DNA from: Planococcus sp. MSAK28401
Lineage (GTDB): Bacteria; Bacillota; Bacilli; Bacillales_A; Planococcaceae
Reading direction: 5' to 3'
Assembly: GCF_018283455.1 (NCBI RefSeq)
Contig: NZ_JAAMTH010000001.1
Span: 2,213,501 to 2,277,500 of the forward strand
Length of the DNA: 64,000 nucleotides
Made by a program: the position numbers and the translations under genes. The first letter of the stretch is position 1. Every line of letters starts with the position of its first letter. Of this stretch, positions 55,083 to 64,000 are shown piece after piece. The notes below the pieces were generated by a model. That model was not told the origin of the DNA and did not search any database. It was given only the letters and a program-made list of their open reading frames with translations.

Positions 55083-56891
55083 TTATTTCTTCAAAAGCAA
55101 GGCTTCAAGTTCTTCAAGCTTCTGCCCAAAGACTTTGCACGCCTCTTCGACCGGCTCGGAAGAAGTCATATCCACACCGGCTTTTTTCAATACTTCAATC
55201 GGGTAATCAGAGCTGCCAGCTTTAAGAAATTCGTTAATATAACGCTCTACCGCTGGCTGCCCTTCTTCCAGGATCTTTTTGCTTAACGCAGTAGCGGCGC
55301 TGAATCCTGTCGCATACTGGAATACATAGTAGTTATAGTAGAAATGCGGGATGCGCGCCCACTCTAGCCCGATTTCCTCATCCACTGCCATGTCCTCGCC
55401 GAAATACTTTTTGTTTAATTCGTAATACACTTCCGTCAAACGGTCAGCCGTCAAAGCTTCACCGTCTTGGTCCATCTGGTGGATTGTGTGCTCGAATTCA
55501 GCAAACATCGTCTGGCGGAATACCGTGCCGCGGAAACCATCCAGCCAGTGATTGAGCAAGTAGATACGTTCTTGCTCATCTTCTGTCGTATTGACTAAGT
55601 GTTCATTCAACAAGGCTTCATTCGTCGTCGATGCAACTTCTGCCACAAAGATGGAATAATCACCGTAGACGAACGGCTGATTTTCTCTCGTATAATGGCT
55701 ATGGACGCTATGGCCGAATTCATGCGCCAACGTGAACAAGTTGTCTACATTGTCCTGCCAGTTCATCAGGATATAAGGGTTTGTGCCGTAAGCACCGGAA
55801 GAATAAGCACCGCTGCGCTTGCCCTTGTTTTCTTTCACGTCGACCCAACGGTTGTCGATGCCGGATTTGACGATGCCGACATATTCTTCACCGAGTGCAT
55901 TCAAGCCTTCGAGCATCATGCCCGTCGCCTTGTCATATGGAATCTCCATTTTGACTTCCTTGACGAGCGGTGTGTACATATCATACATATGAACTTGGTC
56001 AAGGCCCAACACTTCTTTGCGCAGTGCTACATAGCGCTGCAATAGATGCAGGTTGTTGTTGACTGTTTCGACTAATTGATCGTACACAGCTTCCGGAATA
56101 TGGTCATCTGACAACGCTGCTTCACGGGCCGATGAATAATTGCGGATTCTCGCGTGGACATTATCGCGTTTAACATTTCCGGATAAAGTGGAAGCAAAGG
56201 TATTGCGGAATTTGCCATACGTCGCATAAACGGCTTTAAATGCATCTTCACGTACGCGGCGATCTTTGCTTTCCATGAAACGGATGTAATTGCCGTGTGT
56301 AATCTGCACTTTTTCGCCGTCTTCATTTTCAATTTCCGGAAACTCCAAATCGGCATTATTAAGCATGCCGAACGTTTCAGAAGATGCTCCAACCACTTCT
56401 GATAATTGTGCAAGAAGAGCTTCTTGCTCCGCTTTCAGTACGTGCGGACGCATCGTATTGAGTTCTTCGAGCGCTTGTCGATAAAGCTTAAGACCGTCAT
56501 GTTCATCTACGTAGCGGTTCAGCTCTGCTTCGTCTAAAGACAAGATTTCAGGCGTCATGAAAGACAAACCTGCTGCCGTCTTGGCAAAAAGCGATTTGAT
56601 GCGGCTGTCCATCGCCTGGTATGTTGAATTCGTCGTATCCTGGTCATAACGCATATGCGCGTATGCGTATAGCTTGCGCAGGCGCTCCGACAGTTCATCT
56701 TTATAGCTTAGCGCCTCGTATAAGGCATTCGCTCCGGATGATAAGGTACCTTCATACTGTCCAGCTTTCTCTGCCAGCTCCGAGACCGCTTTGAATTCCT
56801 CTTCCCATTGAGCATCTGTAGCAAAAATATCTTCCAAGCGCCATGTCAGTTCTGCAGGCACTTGATCTCTAGTCATTAATTTTTCCGTCAT
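55083..56891 (-). CDS. pepF: Oligoendopeptidase F
   Basis: M3-family zinc peptidase of 602 residues, cytoplasmic. The HExxH site is TLAHEFGHSVHSH and the third ligand is in VAEVASTTNEALL. A longer open frame of 25 residues upstream lacks a ribosome site, while GAGGAGG precedes this ATG by 8 nt. It follows coiA on the same strand, as yjbG follows yjbF in B. subtilis. Confidence 0.93.
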   Translation of the reverse strand: MTEKLMTRDQVPAELTWRLEDIFATDAQWEEEFKAVSELAEKAGQYEGTLSSGANALYEALSYKDELSERLRKLYAYAHMRYDQDTTNSTYQAMDSRIKSLFAKTAAGLSFMTPEILSLDEAELNRYVDEHDGLKLYRQALEELNTMRPHVLKAEQEALLAQLSEVVGASSETFGMLNNADLEFPEIENEDGEKVQITHGNYIRFMESKDRRVREDAFKAVYATYGKFRNTFASTLSGNVKRDNVHARIRNYSSAREAALSDDHIPEAVYDQLVETVNNNLHLLQRYVALRKEVLGLDQVHMYDMYTPLVKEVKMEIPYDKATGMMLEGLNALGEEYVGIVKSGIDNRWVDVKENKGKRSGAYSSGAYGTNPYILMNWQDNVDNLFTLAHEFGHSVHSHYTRENQPFVYGDYSIFVAEVASTTNEALLNEHLVNTTEDEQERIYLLNHWLDGFRGTVFRQTMFAEFEHTIHQMDQDGEALTADRLTEVYYELNKKYFGEDMAVDEEIGLEWARIPHFYYNYYVFQYATGFSAATALSKKILEEGQPAVERYINEFLKAGSSDYPIEVLKKAGVDMTSSEPVEEACKVFGQKLEELEALLLKK

Positions 56892-56943
56892 TTGGCTGCC
56901 TCCTCTTTCCCTTGTTTCGGGAAACGAATTACACCTTATTTTC

Positions 56944-58032
56944 TCAATTTTCCCACGCTTTTGCAAGCAGATGATAGGAAATATCCATCACTTCCGAAAA
57001 ACATTCGGAATGGCCATTTCTGTAGATGGTTTCATATGCCGAAAGCACTTGTAAGGGCGTGCGCATATCAATTCCAGAAGACGCAATCTTGACCAGTCTC
57101 TCGGTTAATAAAGTTTCCACTGGTTTTCCCGATTCGATCATGAGTGCCGCTTTCATTTGCCATATGAGGGGATGCTCCAGAAATAGATGCCCACCTGCAA
57201 GCGGCAGCCCGAAAATCTCCGGGATGGCTTCTTTATCGAGTCGAAGTTCATAGCTCAATCGCCAGAATGGATTTCTCATCCTATTTTTTGCGAACAATTG
57301 CGAACGGATGTGTTTATTATTTTCTATACGCATCAAGGATATTGCCTGAACGTACTCTGCTTTGGTTAATTTTTTCGGCACCGCAAAAGGAAAAACTTGT
57401 TCCTTCACAGGCAAAAGCGATACCTTTGCGATCCAGCGGTTGCCTTGTACATAAAAAAGATTGGAATAGTAGATGAAGAGGGAATGATTGGGGTTGAATT
57501 GCAGGAGATGGGGATGAAGAGGCCTGCTACGAAACATCGCTCTTTCGAATGGGCGGATTTGGACAAGGCCCAGCCCTGGAGCAGGCACACACTTTGTGCC
57601 ACGGATCCAAATGGCATGAAGACCTATCTTGGCGTATCCTTGGCTGCGCTTCACCACCTGTTCTAGGGGCAATTTGCTGCACTGGATTTCAATCGCCGAT
57701 TTCTTGGCTAACAGGTCGGGCCTCTGTTTGATTTGGGGCAAGTAGCATTCAACATGAACGGGGATGTTCTTGTCTTGGAAAAATGAGGCTAAGCGGGATT
57801 TTCCAAGCAGATGAAGCGGCGTTTCCGGTTCGCTGCCTGGCGTGCAGGAGAATTGCTGGAGATGGGCGAAATGGGGAATTTTCGTTGTACCGACTTTCAA
57901 GACGACCGGTGCTTCACAGGCGGGACACAGGAAGGTTCGATCTCTTCTCAGCTGAATCAGCTCTTGCCTTGTATGATAGGCTTGGAGCGTAAATAAACGG
58001 CCTTTATCGAGCGCTGTTAATATATGAATCAC
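56944..58032 (-). CDS. coiA: Competence protein CoiA-like nuclease
   Basis: CoiA-family protein of about 360 residues. An N-terminal zinc-finger-like part (FLCPACEAPVVLKVG, PHFAH) precedes a restriction-endonuclease-like core with RPDLLA and AIEIQCS. In streptococci CoiA takes part in natural transformation. The start is unclear: GTG at 58032 is almost in contact with its GGAG site, and the longer frame to 58074 starts with an unsupported TTG. Located between mecA and pepF as in B. subtilis. Confidence 0.82.
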   Translation of the reverse strand: MIHILTALDKGRLFTLQAYHTRQELIQLRRDRTFLCPACEAPVVLKVGTTKIPHFAHLQQFSCTPGSEPETPLHLLGKSRLASFFQDKNIPVHVECYLPQIKQRPDLLAKKSAIEIQCSKLPLEQVVKRSQGYAKIGLHAIWIRGTKCVPAPGLGLVQIRPFERAMFRSRPLHPHLLQFNPNHSLFIYYSNLFYVQGNRWIAKVSLLPVKEQVFPFAVPKKLTKAEYVQAISLMRIENNKHIRSQLFAKNRMRNPFWRLSYELRLDKEAIPEIFGLPLAGGHLFLEHPLIWQMKAALMIESGKPVETLLTERLVKIASSGIDMRTPLQVLSAYETIYRNGHSECFSEVMDISYHLLAKAWEN

Positions 58033-58130
58033 TCTCCTTTTTTTCAGTTTACGCGGAAGAGCCGTTGGGCGCAATACGTAAAAGTATCTCTGACTTTTAA
58101 AAAATCATGAACCCAACTACGTAAAATGGC

Positions 58131-58162
58131 AAAAAAAAAACCTCCCATAGAGGAGGTTTTTA
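58131..58162 (-). terminator. Terminator of mecA
   Basis: AAAACCTCC/GGAGGTTTT stem with T9 exit on the minus strand, overlapping the mecA stop. Confidence 0.88.
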
Positions 58163-58816
58163 TCCGAAATAATGCAATACGTTCGGCAATGCATCTTCTT
58201 TGAAAATCGCTTTGCCGTATTCTTCAAGACGGTGGATTGTCATTGGAGTTTGCTGCAAGTATTCGGTGATGACGCTCAATTGGTCTTTGATGTCTTTTTC
58301 AGAATGCAAGATTTCATCAAACTTCACATGCATATAGTACTTTCCGTCAAAGTGGTACAATGCCGTATCGACCGGCATATACATAAGGCGTTTCGCAATC
58401 GGAAGCAATTCTTCCACTTCAGAAAGAACAAAGGAATATTCGAGTTTCTTTGTGTCACCCTCGTCATAAACCGGTTCGAATTCGTCGAACTCTTGTGAAC
58501 CAGCTTCTTCCCCTGAAAACATCTTGCGGCGTTCTTCTATATCATCCGGCAAATCAAGTTTTTGCCCGTCTTTCGTCAATTGCGCACGAGTGACAGTAAC
58601 TTCAAGTCCTTTATCCATGGCTTGCACTTGGATCCACAGCGGCCCTTCCATAACGAAATCGGCTTCTTCATTGACTTCATCCATCATTTCCCAGAAAAGC
58701 TCTTCGCTTTTGTCTCTGTTAAACCAAATTTCGTCACGGCTGAACCCTCGCTCTTCAACATCAAGATAGGAAATGTAAAATTTCACTGTGTTGTCGTTAA
58801 TGCGTTCTATTTCCAT
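58160..58816 (-). CDS. mecA: Adaptor protein MecA
   Basis: ClpC adaptor of 218 residues that brings substrates such as ComK to ClpCP. The N-terminal domain (MEIERINDNTVKFYISYLDVEERGF is its start region) binds substrate; an acidic linker (about 90-125) leads to the C-terminal ClpC-binding domain with YSFVLSEVEELLPIAKRL. Forty residues of open frame upstream are not used, because AAAGGAGAGG precedes this ATG. This is the adaptor, unrelated to methicillin-resistance mecA. Confidence 0.93.
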   Translation of the reverse strand: MEIERINDNTVKFYISYLDVEERGFSRDEIWFNRDKSEELFWEMMDEVNEEADFVMEGPLWIQVQAMDKGLEVTVTRAQLTKDGQKLDLPDDIEERRKMFSGEEAGSQEFDEFEPVYDEGDTKKLEYSFVLSEVEELLPIAKRLMYMPVDTALYHFDGKYYMHVKFDEILHSEKDIKDQLSVITEYLQQTPMTIHRLEEYGKAIFKEDALPNVLHYFG

Positions 58817-59049
58817 TTTACACCTCTCCTTTTCGGATCGGATTAAGAGGAAGTTCCTCAAAAGCCGTGATTTATTACTACCTTCATTATACCTTTCCTG
58901 AAGGCTTAAAAACATTTTTCTGCCTATAGGCGGCAAGAGAAGATAATTATCTTAGAGTCTAATTGAATCGACAGACTTTTGCAACTAATCAAGATGGGAA
59001 ACCCATGTTCAGTTGGAAATACTTTGTCTGGGCGATATATTAAAAAGAT

Positions 59050-59107
59050 AAAGAAAAGCCGTCCCATGATCCCTTATGAAATGCCATAAAGACCGGACAG
59101 CTTTTTC
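59050..59107 (-). terminator. Probable terminator of spx
   Basis: AAAAGCTGTCC pairs with GGGACGGCTTTT across a long AT-rich loop, T-rich exit on the minus strand. The rest of the 58817-59116 gap shows no further feature. Confidence 0.6.
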
Positions 59108-59116
59108 TACTTATTC

Positions 59117-59512
59117 TCAGTTGACCATGCGCTGAGCTTCAAGCAATTGATACGCGCGCACTTTACGTGGCAGGAATCGGCGGATTTCATCTTCGTTATA
59201 ACCAACTTGCAGGCGTTTTTCATCCATGATAATCGGGCGTCTCAATAAGCCCGGATGTTCTTGGATCAATTCATAGAGTCGCTGTAATGGCAAGCTCTCT
59301 ACGTCCACATTCAGTTTTTGGAAGATCTTCGAACGAGTTGAAATGATCTCATCCGTTCCATCCTCTGTCATACGTAGAATTTCTTTGATTTCACTTATTG
59401 TCAAAGGTTCAGAGAAGATATTGCGTTCTGTATATGGAATATCATGTTCTTCCAGCCACGCTTTCGCCTTGCGGCAAGACGTACAGCTTGGAGAAGTAAA
59501 TAATGTAACCAT
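59117..59512 (-). CDS. spx: Transcriptional regulator Spx
   Basis: ArsC-fold regulator of 131 residues that binds the RNA polymerase alpha subunit and switches on thiol-stress genes. The redox switch CTSC is at residues 10-13, and [15 protein letters not shown] and [18 protein letters not shown] are family signatures. A second ATG one codon upstream is equally close to the AGGAAG site. Regulated post-translationally by SpxH-ClpXP, whose gene lies in the same window. Confidence 0.96.
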   Translation of the reverse strand: MVTLFTSPSCTSCRKAKAWLEEHDIPYTERNIFSEPLTISEIKEILRMTEDGTDEIISTRSKIFQKLNVDVESLPLQRLYELIQEHPGLLRRPIIMDEKRLQVGYNEDEIRRFLPRKVRAYQLLEAQRMVN

Positions 59513-59600
59513 CATAATGGAGCACTTCCTTTCGGATTCATAGATGTTGAGGAAATTCATTCTTAAATTAGAATCACTATCGTTTAGAAGCTCTACAATC

Positions 59601-59606
59601 ATTATA
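59601..59606 (-). promoter_or_regulatory. Likely -10 element of spx
   Basis: TATAAT on the minus strand about 90 nt before spx. The expected -35 position reads TATATT, so the promoter is weak or needs another sigma factor. The rest of the 59607-59869 gap is AT-rich and shows nothing else. Confidence 0.45.
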
Positions 59607-59869
59607 CAACATTAGGCTTCAGTAATATATAGCTGACAGCGAGAATTTTAAAAAAACATTGATTCTGTCACAGTTTTGCTACATTTTCTGAGAGTTTGTA
59701 AAACTTATACATTAGAAATTTACCCGCTTCTTTTATCAATTAAACTTCAATAAGAAAATTTTATTCTCATTTACGAAATTGTTTTGAAAACAAAGCTTCT
59801 ATTATATAGTACGTCTCATCATTCAAAAGGTTTCAATTTACTGCTTAATTTAATTGCCTTTCAAAAGCG

Positions 59870-59915
59870 TAAAAATACCCCAGCTGTTCGGCATTGCCGA
59901 CAGCAGGGGCATTTC
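59870..59915 (-). terminator. Terminator of the glycosidase-like gene
   Basis: ATGCCCC.GCTGTCGGC paired with GCCGA.CAGC.GGGGTAT, T5 exit on the minus strand. Confidence 0.82.
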
Positions 59916-59916
59916 T

Positions 59917-61116
59917 TTATTCCGGGGTATAGTCGACGCCAGGTGAATAGCTATTCCCTGCATTCCAAAGAAGGAATTCATCGATTCCTTGTTCATTCAA
60001 AGCGCGGATCTGAGCTTCCACTTCTGCCTTGCCATAGCGCTTATAATTTCCAGCACCTAAGTAGCTGGCGGTGAAATCCTGAAGCCATGGCCGTGAGACA
60101 GGTGCCTCATCCAATTTGGAAAGCACTTCGTTTTCAACTTTTGCATATTCGGCAACCAATTTATACGGTTCCAAATCCGGCTTTGCAATGCCGAAATATG
60201 ATGTCCAGTGACTAGGGTATATCATTGAGGAAATGACGTCCACATTCTCCGATATTTTCGAGAAGTTTTGCCCAATGCCAGGCGCTTCTGGCAATGTTGC
60301 CGCATAACCGAAAATATCAACTGATACCTCTACATCATAAGGTTCGAGTTTTTCTTTCGCATAGGCCACAAAATCCGTGACAGCTTCTACACGGCGCTGA
60401 ACAGGATCTAGATTGGATTCTGCGTAATCGCCCATTGAGTAGTCTAGCTGCTCACCAAGCCGCTCAAATCCTTCAGGAAAACGCACATAATCGAATTGTA
60501 TTTCCTTGAAACCTAATTTTGCCGCTTCGATCGCTACTTCCACATTATAGTCCCAGACTTCCTTCATGAACGGATTGACGAATGCTTCACCCCGGCCATT
60601 GGTCCAGACTTGCCCACCTGTTGTAAAGGACAGTTCAGGATGCTGTTCCGCAAGTACCGTATCCTTGAAGACGACCACACGCGCAATCGGGTAAATTTGC
60701 TCCTGTTCCATTTGCTCAAGCATTGCCCGGGGGTCTTTAATCAATGAAGTGCCGATGCCTTTATCAGCCAGCGGAGAATCTTCTTTTGGCGTATACGTTA
60801 AATGACCTACATCTTCCTTGACATCAATGACCATCGCGTTCAAGTCAGTATTCCCTACCAAATCGACTAGCGAAGAAAATCGAGCTCCTCCAGCCGAGTT
60901 TCCAGTAACAAATATTCCCCGGACCGCATCGGGATATTCGAAAGCCAAGCCTGAATCAAACCCAAACCGTTCAGATGTTCCGAGCAGTGCTGAGTCAATA
61001 TTTACTATTTCATATGTACGGGTCGAAAAATCTTCTGCAGCGGTTTCAGCCGCTTGTACAGTGCTGGCACTCCCTAGTAGAAATAAGGATGCAGCAAGCC
61101 ATTTTAAGGATTTCAC
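59917..61116 (-). CDS. Secreted putative glycoside hydrolase (DUF4015 family)
   Basis: Exported protein of 399 residues with a signal peptide ending VQA-AE. The catalytic-type (beta/alpha)8 segments are GIFVTGNSAGGARF, MVIDVKEDVGHLTYT, GFKEIQFDYVRFPEG and SVDIFGYAA, as in the DUF4015/GHL10-like families. Activity is not proven for the family. It lies between spx and opp, where B. subtilis has unrelated small genes. The 180 nt gap to oppF holds its promoter region and the opp terminator. Confidence 0.82.
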   Translation of the reverse strand: MKSLKWLAASLFLLGSASTVQAAETAAEDFSTRTYEIVNIDSALLGTSERFGFDSGLAFEYPDAVRGIFVTGNSAGGARFSSLVDLVGNTDLNAMVIDVKEDVGHLTYTPKEDSPLADKGIGTSLIKDPRAMLEQMEQEQIYPIARVVVFKDTVLAEQHPELSFTTGGQVWTNGRGEAFVNPFMKEVWDYNVEVAIEAAKLGFKEIQFDYVRFPEGFERLGEQLDYSMGDYAESNLDPVQRRVEAVTDFVAYAKEKLEPYDVEVSVDIFGYAATLPEAPGIGQNFSKISENVDVISSMIYPSHWTSYFGIAKPDLEPYKLVAEYAKVENEVLSKLDEAPVSRPWLQDFTASYLGAGNYKRYGKAEVEAQIRALNEQGIDEFLLWNAGNSYSPGVDYTPE

Positions 61117-61251
61117 GCAAATTCACACACCTTTTTCGCTTTTCTCCAGTCTACCATTTTTGAGTGTTTTCCGCAGGATAATTTAGTAAATTTAGAGAAA
61201 CCCAGACATTTATTTGTTTTAAGCAAATATTATTATGCCTTCTTCCAAGCA

Positions 61252-61291
61252 CAAAAAAAGCACGCGCCTAATTATAAGGCACGTGCTTTTC
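61252..61291 (-). terminator. Terminator of the opp operon
   Basis: AAAAGCACG.GCC/GGC.CGTGCTTTT stem with T7 exit on the minus strand. Confidence 0.9.
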
Positions 61292-61296
61292 AGGTT

Positions 61297-62238
61297 TTAC
61301 TTTTTAGCTGCTAGGCGATCTTGCAGTTCTGCAAACTCTTTCTCTGAGCAGTCTACAAAATGATTCGGTGAAACTTCGCGCATTTTCACGTCTTCGCCAT
61401 CTGCATAGTTATGGACTGCCGGGTCGTATGCTTTACGCGTACGGTTGCGCTCATAGTTCGGGTCCGGAAGCGGGATGGCCGAAAGCAATGATTGCGTGTA
61501 AGGATGCATCGGGTTGGCGTACAATTCATCGGCTGGCGCCAATTCCACCAATTTGCCGAAGTACATCACGCCGATACGGTCCGAGATATATTTAACCATC
61601 GACAAATCATGTGCGATGAATAAATACGTCAAGCCTTTTTCTTCCTGCAATTCTTTCAGCAAGTTGACAACCTGTGCTTGGATGGAAACGTCCAGTGCCG
61701 AAATCGGCTCATCCGCAATGATGAAGTCCGGGTCGACTGCCAAAGCACGCGCAATCCCTAGGCGCTGGCGCTGCCCGCCGGAGAATTCATGCGGGTAGCG
61801 GTTTGCGTGCTCTTTGTTCAAACCAACCGTCTCTAACAGGTCGTATACCATTTTCTTACGGTCGCTAGCATTTTTTGCCAAGCCATGGATATCGATTCCT
61901 TCTGCGATAATGTCCATGACTTTCATACGCTGGTTCAACGAAGCGTAAGGATCTTGGAAAATCATCTGCATTTTGCGGTTGAATTTCTTCAGGTCTTTTT
62001 TGTTTTTCTTGCCGTGCACACTTTCGCCTTCATAAAGGACTTGGCCATCCGTTGCGTCGTATAAACGAATGATCGAGCGGCCGGTCGTGGATTTCCCGCA
62101 ACCCGACTCGCCTACAAGGCCGAGTGTTTCGCCTTTATAAATATCGAAGGTAATGCCATCAACTGCTTTTACTTCGTTTGCTTTGCCGACATTGAAATGC
62201 TGTTTAAGGTTTTTGATTTCAACTAATTTTTCAGCCAT
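61297..62238 (-). CDS. oppF: Oligopeptide ABC transporter ATP-binding protein OppF
   Basis: ATPase of the oligopeptide importer, 313 residues. Walker [10 protein letters not shown], signature FSGGQRQR, Walker [13 protein letters not shown], and the C-terminal oligopeptide domain with [16 protein letters not shown]. The ATG shares its A with the oppD stop codon; an apparent TTG start one codon earlier is unlikely. Last gene of opp. Confidence 0.94.
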   Translation of the reverse strand: MAEKLVEIKNLKQHFNVGKANEVKAVDGITFDIYKGETLGLVGESGCGKSTTGRSIIRLYDATDGQVLYEGESVHGKKNKKDLKKFNRKMQMIFQDPYASLNQRMKVMDIIAEGIDIHGLAKNASDRKKMVYDLLETVGLNKEHANRYPHEFSGGQRQRLGIARALAVDPDFIIADEPISALDVSIQAQVVNLLKELQEEKGLTYLFIAHDLSMVKYISDRIGVMYFGKLVELAPADELYANPMHPYTQSLLSAIPLPDPNYERNRTRKAYDPAVHNYADGEDVKMREVSPNHFVDCSEKEFAELQDRLAAKK

Positions 62239-63293
62239 CAATTTGCGCTCCCTTCATAATAGCGGCTGCCAGGGAACTTTTTCATCCGTTCGATGACCAT
62301 TTCAGGCGGTTCGACTGTTGGCGCTTCAGGATGAAGAAGCCATGTAGCCGCCATGTGCGTATCGCTGATTTTAAAGAACGGAGGCGGCTGTTCCATATCA
62401 ATCTTCATGGCATATTCGCTGCGCAATGCAAATGCATCGCCTTTTGGCGGATCGAGAAGATCGGGCGGCGTGCCAGGAATTGCATATAATTTTGCATCTT
62501 CTGAATCCATTGAAGGCATTGAACTGAGAAGGCCCCATGTATATGGATGCTGTGGGTTGTAGAAAATTTCATCGACTGTGCCGATTTCAACGATTTTCCC
62601 ACCGTACATAACAGCTACGCGGTCTGCCACGTTTGCCACTACCCCAAGGTCGTGAGTGATGAAAATAATCGAGGTGTCGATTTTCTTCTGCAAATCTTTC
62701 ATCAATTCCAGGATTTGCGCTTGGATCGTCACGTCGAGAGCAGTTGTCGGCTCATCGGCGATTAGGACCTGCGGGTTGCACGCTAGCGCAATGGCAATAA
62801 CGATCCGCTGGCGCTGTCCACCTGAAAATTGGTGAGGATATTGTTTCATTCGAAGCTCAGGTTTAGGCATGCCGACTAAACGCAGCAAGTCGATCGCCAC
62901 TTTCTTCGCTTCGTCCTTGCTGATTTTTTGGTGCTTTAAGATCGGCTCTGTAATCTGGCGGCCGATCGGCATTGTTGGGTTGAGCGAAGTCATCGGATCC
63001 TGGAAAATCATCGAAATGTCTTTACCGCGGATCTTCTGCATTTCCTTATCGCTCAATTTCGTCAAGTCGCGCCCGCCAAATAGGATTTCCCCGCTTTTGA
63101 ATTCAGCGCTCTCTTCAGGCAATAAACGCATAATCGATTTCGTTGTAACGGATTTACCGGAACCGGATTCACCTACGATTGCCAATGTTTCACCTTTATA
63201 TAGATCAAAGTTGACGCCTCGGATTGCTTTTACTTCGCCACCGTATGTGTTGAAGGAAAGTTCGAGGTCTTTTACTTGAAGTATCTTTTCCAT
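62238..63293 (-). CDS. oppD: Oligopeptide ABC transporter ATP-binding protein OppD
   Basis: Second ATPase, 351 residues. Walker [10 protein letters not shown], signature FSGGQRQR, Walker [14 protein letters not shown]-terminal [15 protein letters not shown] and a domain likely to carry the Fe-S or substrate-linked cysteine in some members (no cysteine cluster here). 15 nt after oppC. Confidence 0.94.
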   Translation of the reverse strand: MEKILQVKDLELSFNTYGGEVKAIRGVNFDLYKGETLAIVGESGSGKSVTTKSIMRLLPEESAEFKSGEILFGGRDLTKLSDKEMQKIRGKDISMIFQDPMTSLNPTMPIGRQITEPILKHQKISKDEAKKVAIDLLRLVGMPKPELRMKQYPHQFSGGQRQRIVIAIALACNPQVLIADEPTTALDVTIQAQILELMKDLQKKIDTSIIFITHDLGVVANVADRVAVMYGGKIVEIGTVDEIFYNPQHPYTWGLLSSMPSMDSEDAKLYAIPGTPPDLLDPPKGDAFALRSEYAMKIDMEQPPPFFKISDTHMAATWLLHPEAPTVEPPEMVIERMKKFPGSRYYEGSAN

Positions 63294-63308
63294 CTAAGGC
63301 TTTCCTCC

Positions 63309-64000
63309 TTAATCTTTCATCTTCGGATCGAGCGCATCACGCAAGCCGTCACCAATTAAGTTAAATGCGATCATGATTAAACTTAACACAACAGCCGGGA
63401 ATAAGAGAATATGCGGCTGATACTGGATCAGTTTATAGCCATCATTGATCAATGTACCTAGAGACGCATCTGGAGCCTGAAGCCCAAGCCCGATAAAGCT
63501 CAAGAAGGCTTCGAAGAAAATAGCGCCCGGAATTGTGAACATCGTGTTGATGATGATGACGCCAAGAACGTTTGGCATCAAATGCTTCCAAATGATGCGG
63601 CTGTCACTGGCACCAAGCGTGCGTGCTGCGAGAACGAATTCCTGGCTCTTGTATTTAAGAACCTGTCCACGCACTACCCGTGACATGCCGGTCCAACCGG
63701 TTATCGTCAAGGCTATGATGATCGCAAGTATCCCCGGATCCATGATGAGGATAAAGAGGATAACGACGACCAAGTTCGGAATACCTGTTAAAATCTCGAC
63801 AATCCGTTGCATGACATCATCCACGCGGCCTCCGAAGTATCCGGAAATCCCTCCGTAAATAACACCAATCAGCATATCAATTGCTGCTGCAACAAATGCG
63901 ATGAACAAGGAAACTTGAGTCCCTTTCCATACACGGGAGAACATATCACGGCCAAGGCCGTCCGTCCCGAACCAGTAATTCTGTTCGACATTCTTCAGTT
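63309..64000 (-). CDS. oppC: Oligopeptide ABC transporter permease OppC (5' truncated by window edge)
   Basis: Permease fragment of about 230 residues, open to the window end. It begins in the family segment NYWFGTDGLGRDMFSRVW and includes the EAA loop LAARTLGASDSRIIWKHLMPN. Roughly the N-terminal quarter, with the first helix, lies outside. Order oppC-oppD-oppF follows Bacillus. Confidence 0.93.
   Translation of the reverse strand, partial: LKNVEQNYWFGTDGLGRDMFSRVWKGTQVSLFIAFVAAAIDMLIGVIYGGISGYFGGRVDDVMQRIVEILTGIPNLVVVILFILIMDPGILAIIIALTITGWTGMSRVVRGQVLKYKSQEFVLAARTLGASDSRIIWKHLMPNVLGVIIINTMFTIPGAIFFEAFLSFIGLGLQAPDASLGTLINDGYKLIQYQPHILLFPAVVLSLIMIAFNLIGDGLRDALDPKMKD

Noticed and set aside
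58160-58816. mecA as a methicillin-resistance gene
   Set aside because: The product is the 218-residue ClpC adaptor, with no transpeptidase domain.

Overview
The window looks like ordinary core chromosome from a low-to-mid GC Firmicute of the Planococcaceae (Planococcus/Planomicrobium-like). This rests on family recognition and gene order, not on a search. Two blocks follow Bacillus subtilis order. One is opp - spx - mecA - coiA - pepF - RoxS RNA - spxH - trHb - CYTH - relQ - nadK - rluD-like - prpE at the right end. The other is the ykuF/ykyB/ykuL/ccpC/dapH/dapL, ktr, sigI-rsgI, ykoY and ykoGH neighbourhood on the left. A stand-alone murE close to prfC is a Staphylococcus-like arrangement. 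I see no IS element, prophage, integron, CRISPR array or defence island.

Layout. 1-2.5 kb: end of RNase J1 facing the K+ channel gating subunit KtrC and a Cys-rich small protein. 2.6-7.2 kb: a polyamine ABC operon (XRE-cupin regulator, potABCD) behind a promoter with duplicated operator-like repeats. 7.3-13.6 kb: NorA-like efflux pump, a palindromic intergenic element bracketed by two copies of the same terminator, the acetylated DAP/lysine pathway genes dapL and dapH, CcpC, a 14-helix efflux pump and the CBS protein CbpB. 13.7-22.7 kb: FadH, YkyB, YkwC-like dehydrogenase, a candidate C-rich small RNA, a CAAX-protease-like protein, a MarR regulator, KtrD, RsgI/SigI, and a TerC family protein behind a yybP-ykoY Mn2+ riboswitch. 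22.7-31.4 kb: an SDR, an RND pump (SwrC-like), prfC, murE and an M42 peptidase. 31.4-40.7 kb: an orphan PAS kinase, a YkoGH-type two-component system with PepSY partners, an aldehyde dehydrogenase, an Idh/MocA oxidoreductase, an unannotated 45-residue protein, a nuclease lipoprotein, a degenerate 2H protein and tRNA-Val. 40.8-47 kb: a TAXI-TRAP uptake operon, a PgpA/YutG protein and the yjcH-yjcG-yjcF cluster. 47-64 kb: fabI with a FapR site, mgtE, prpE, the rluD/nadK/relQ operon, CYTH, globin, spxH, the RoxS/RsaE small RNA, pepF, coiA, mecA, spx, a putative glycosidase and the end of the opp operon.

Themes. Potassium and second-messenger control recur: KtrC and KtrD lie far apart, CbpB is a c-di-AMP sensor in relatives, and RelQ makes (p)ppGpp. 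Redox and proteolysis control is concentrated at 53-59.6 kb, where SpxH and MecA both target regulators for Clp proteases, Spx is the main thiol-stress regulator, and RoxS couples respiration/NADH status to mRNA control.

The observations most worth following up are the RoxS/RsaE RNA at 54.7 kb and a shorter RoxS-like candidate at 16.0 kb; the terminator pair bracketing a palindromic element at 8.5-8.8 kb; the fabI promoter built into the mgtE terminator with a FapR box; the simple-sequence tail of RsgI; and several family members lacking expected residues (SpxH, the CPBP protein, a 2H protein, PotD). I did not find a clearly new multi-gene system.
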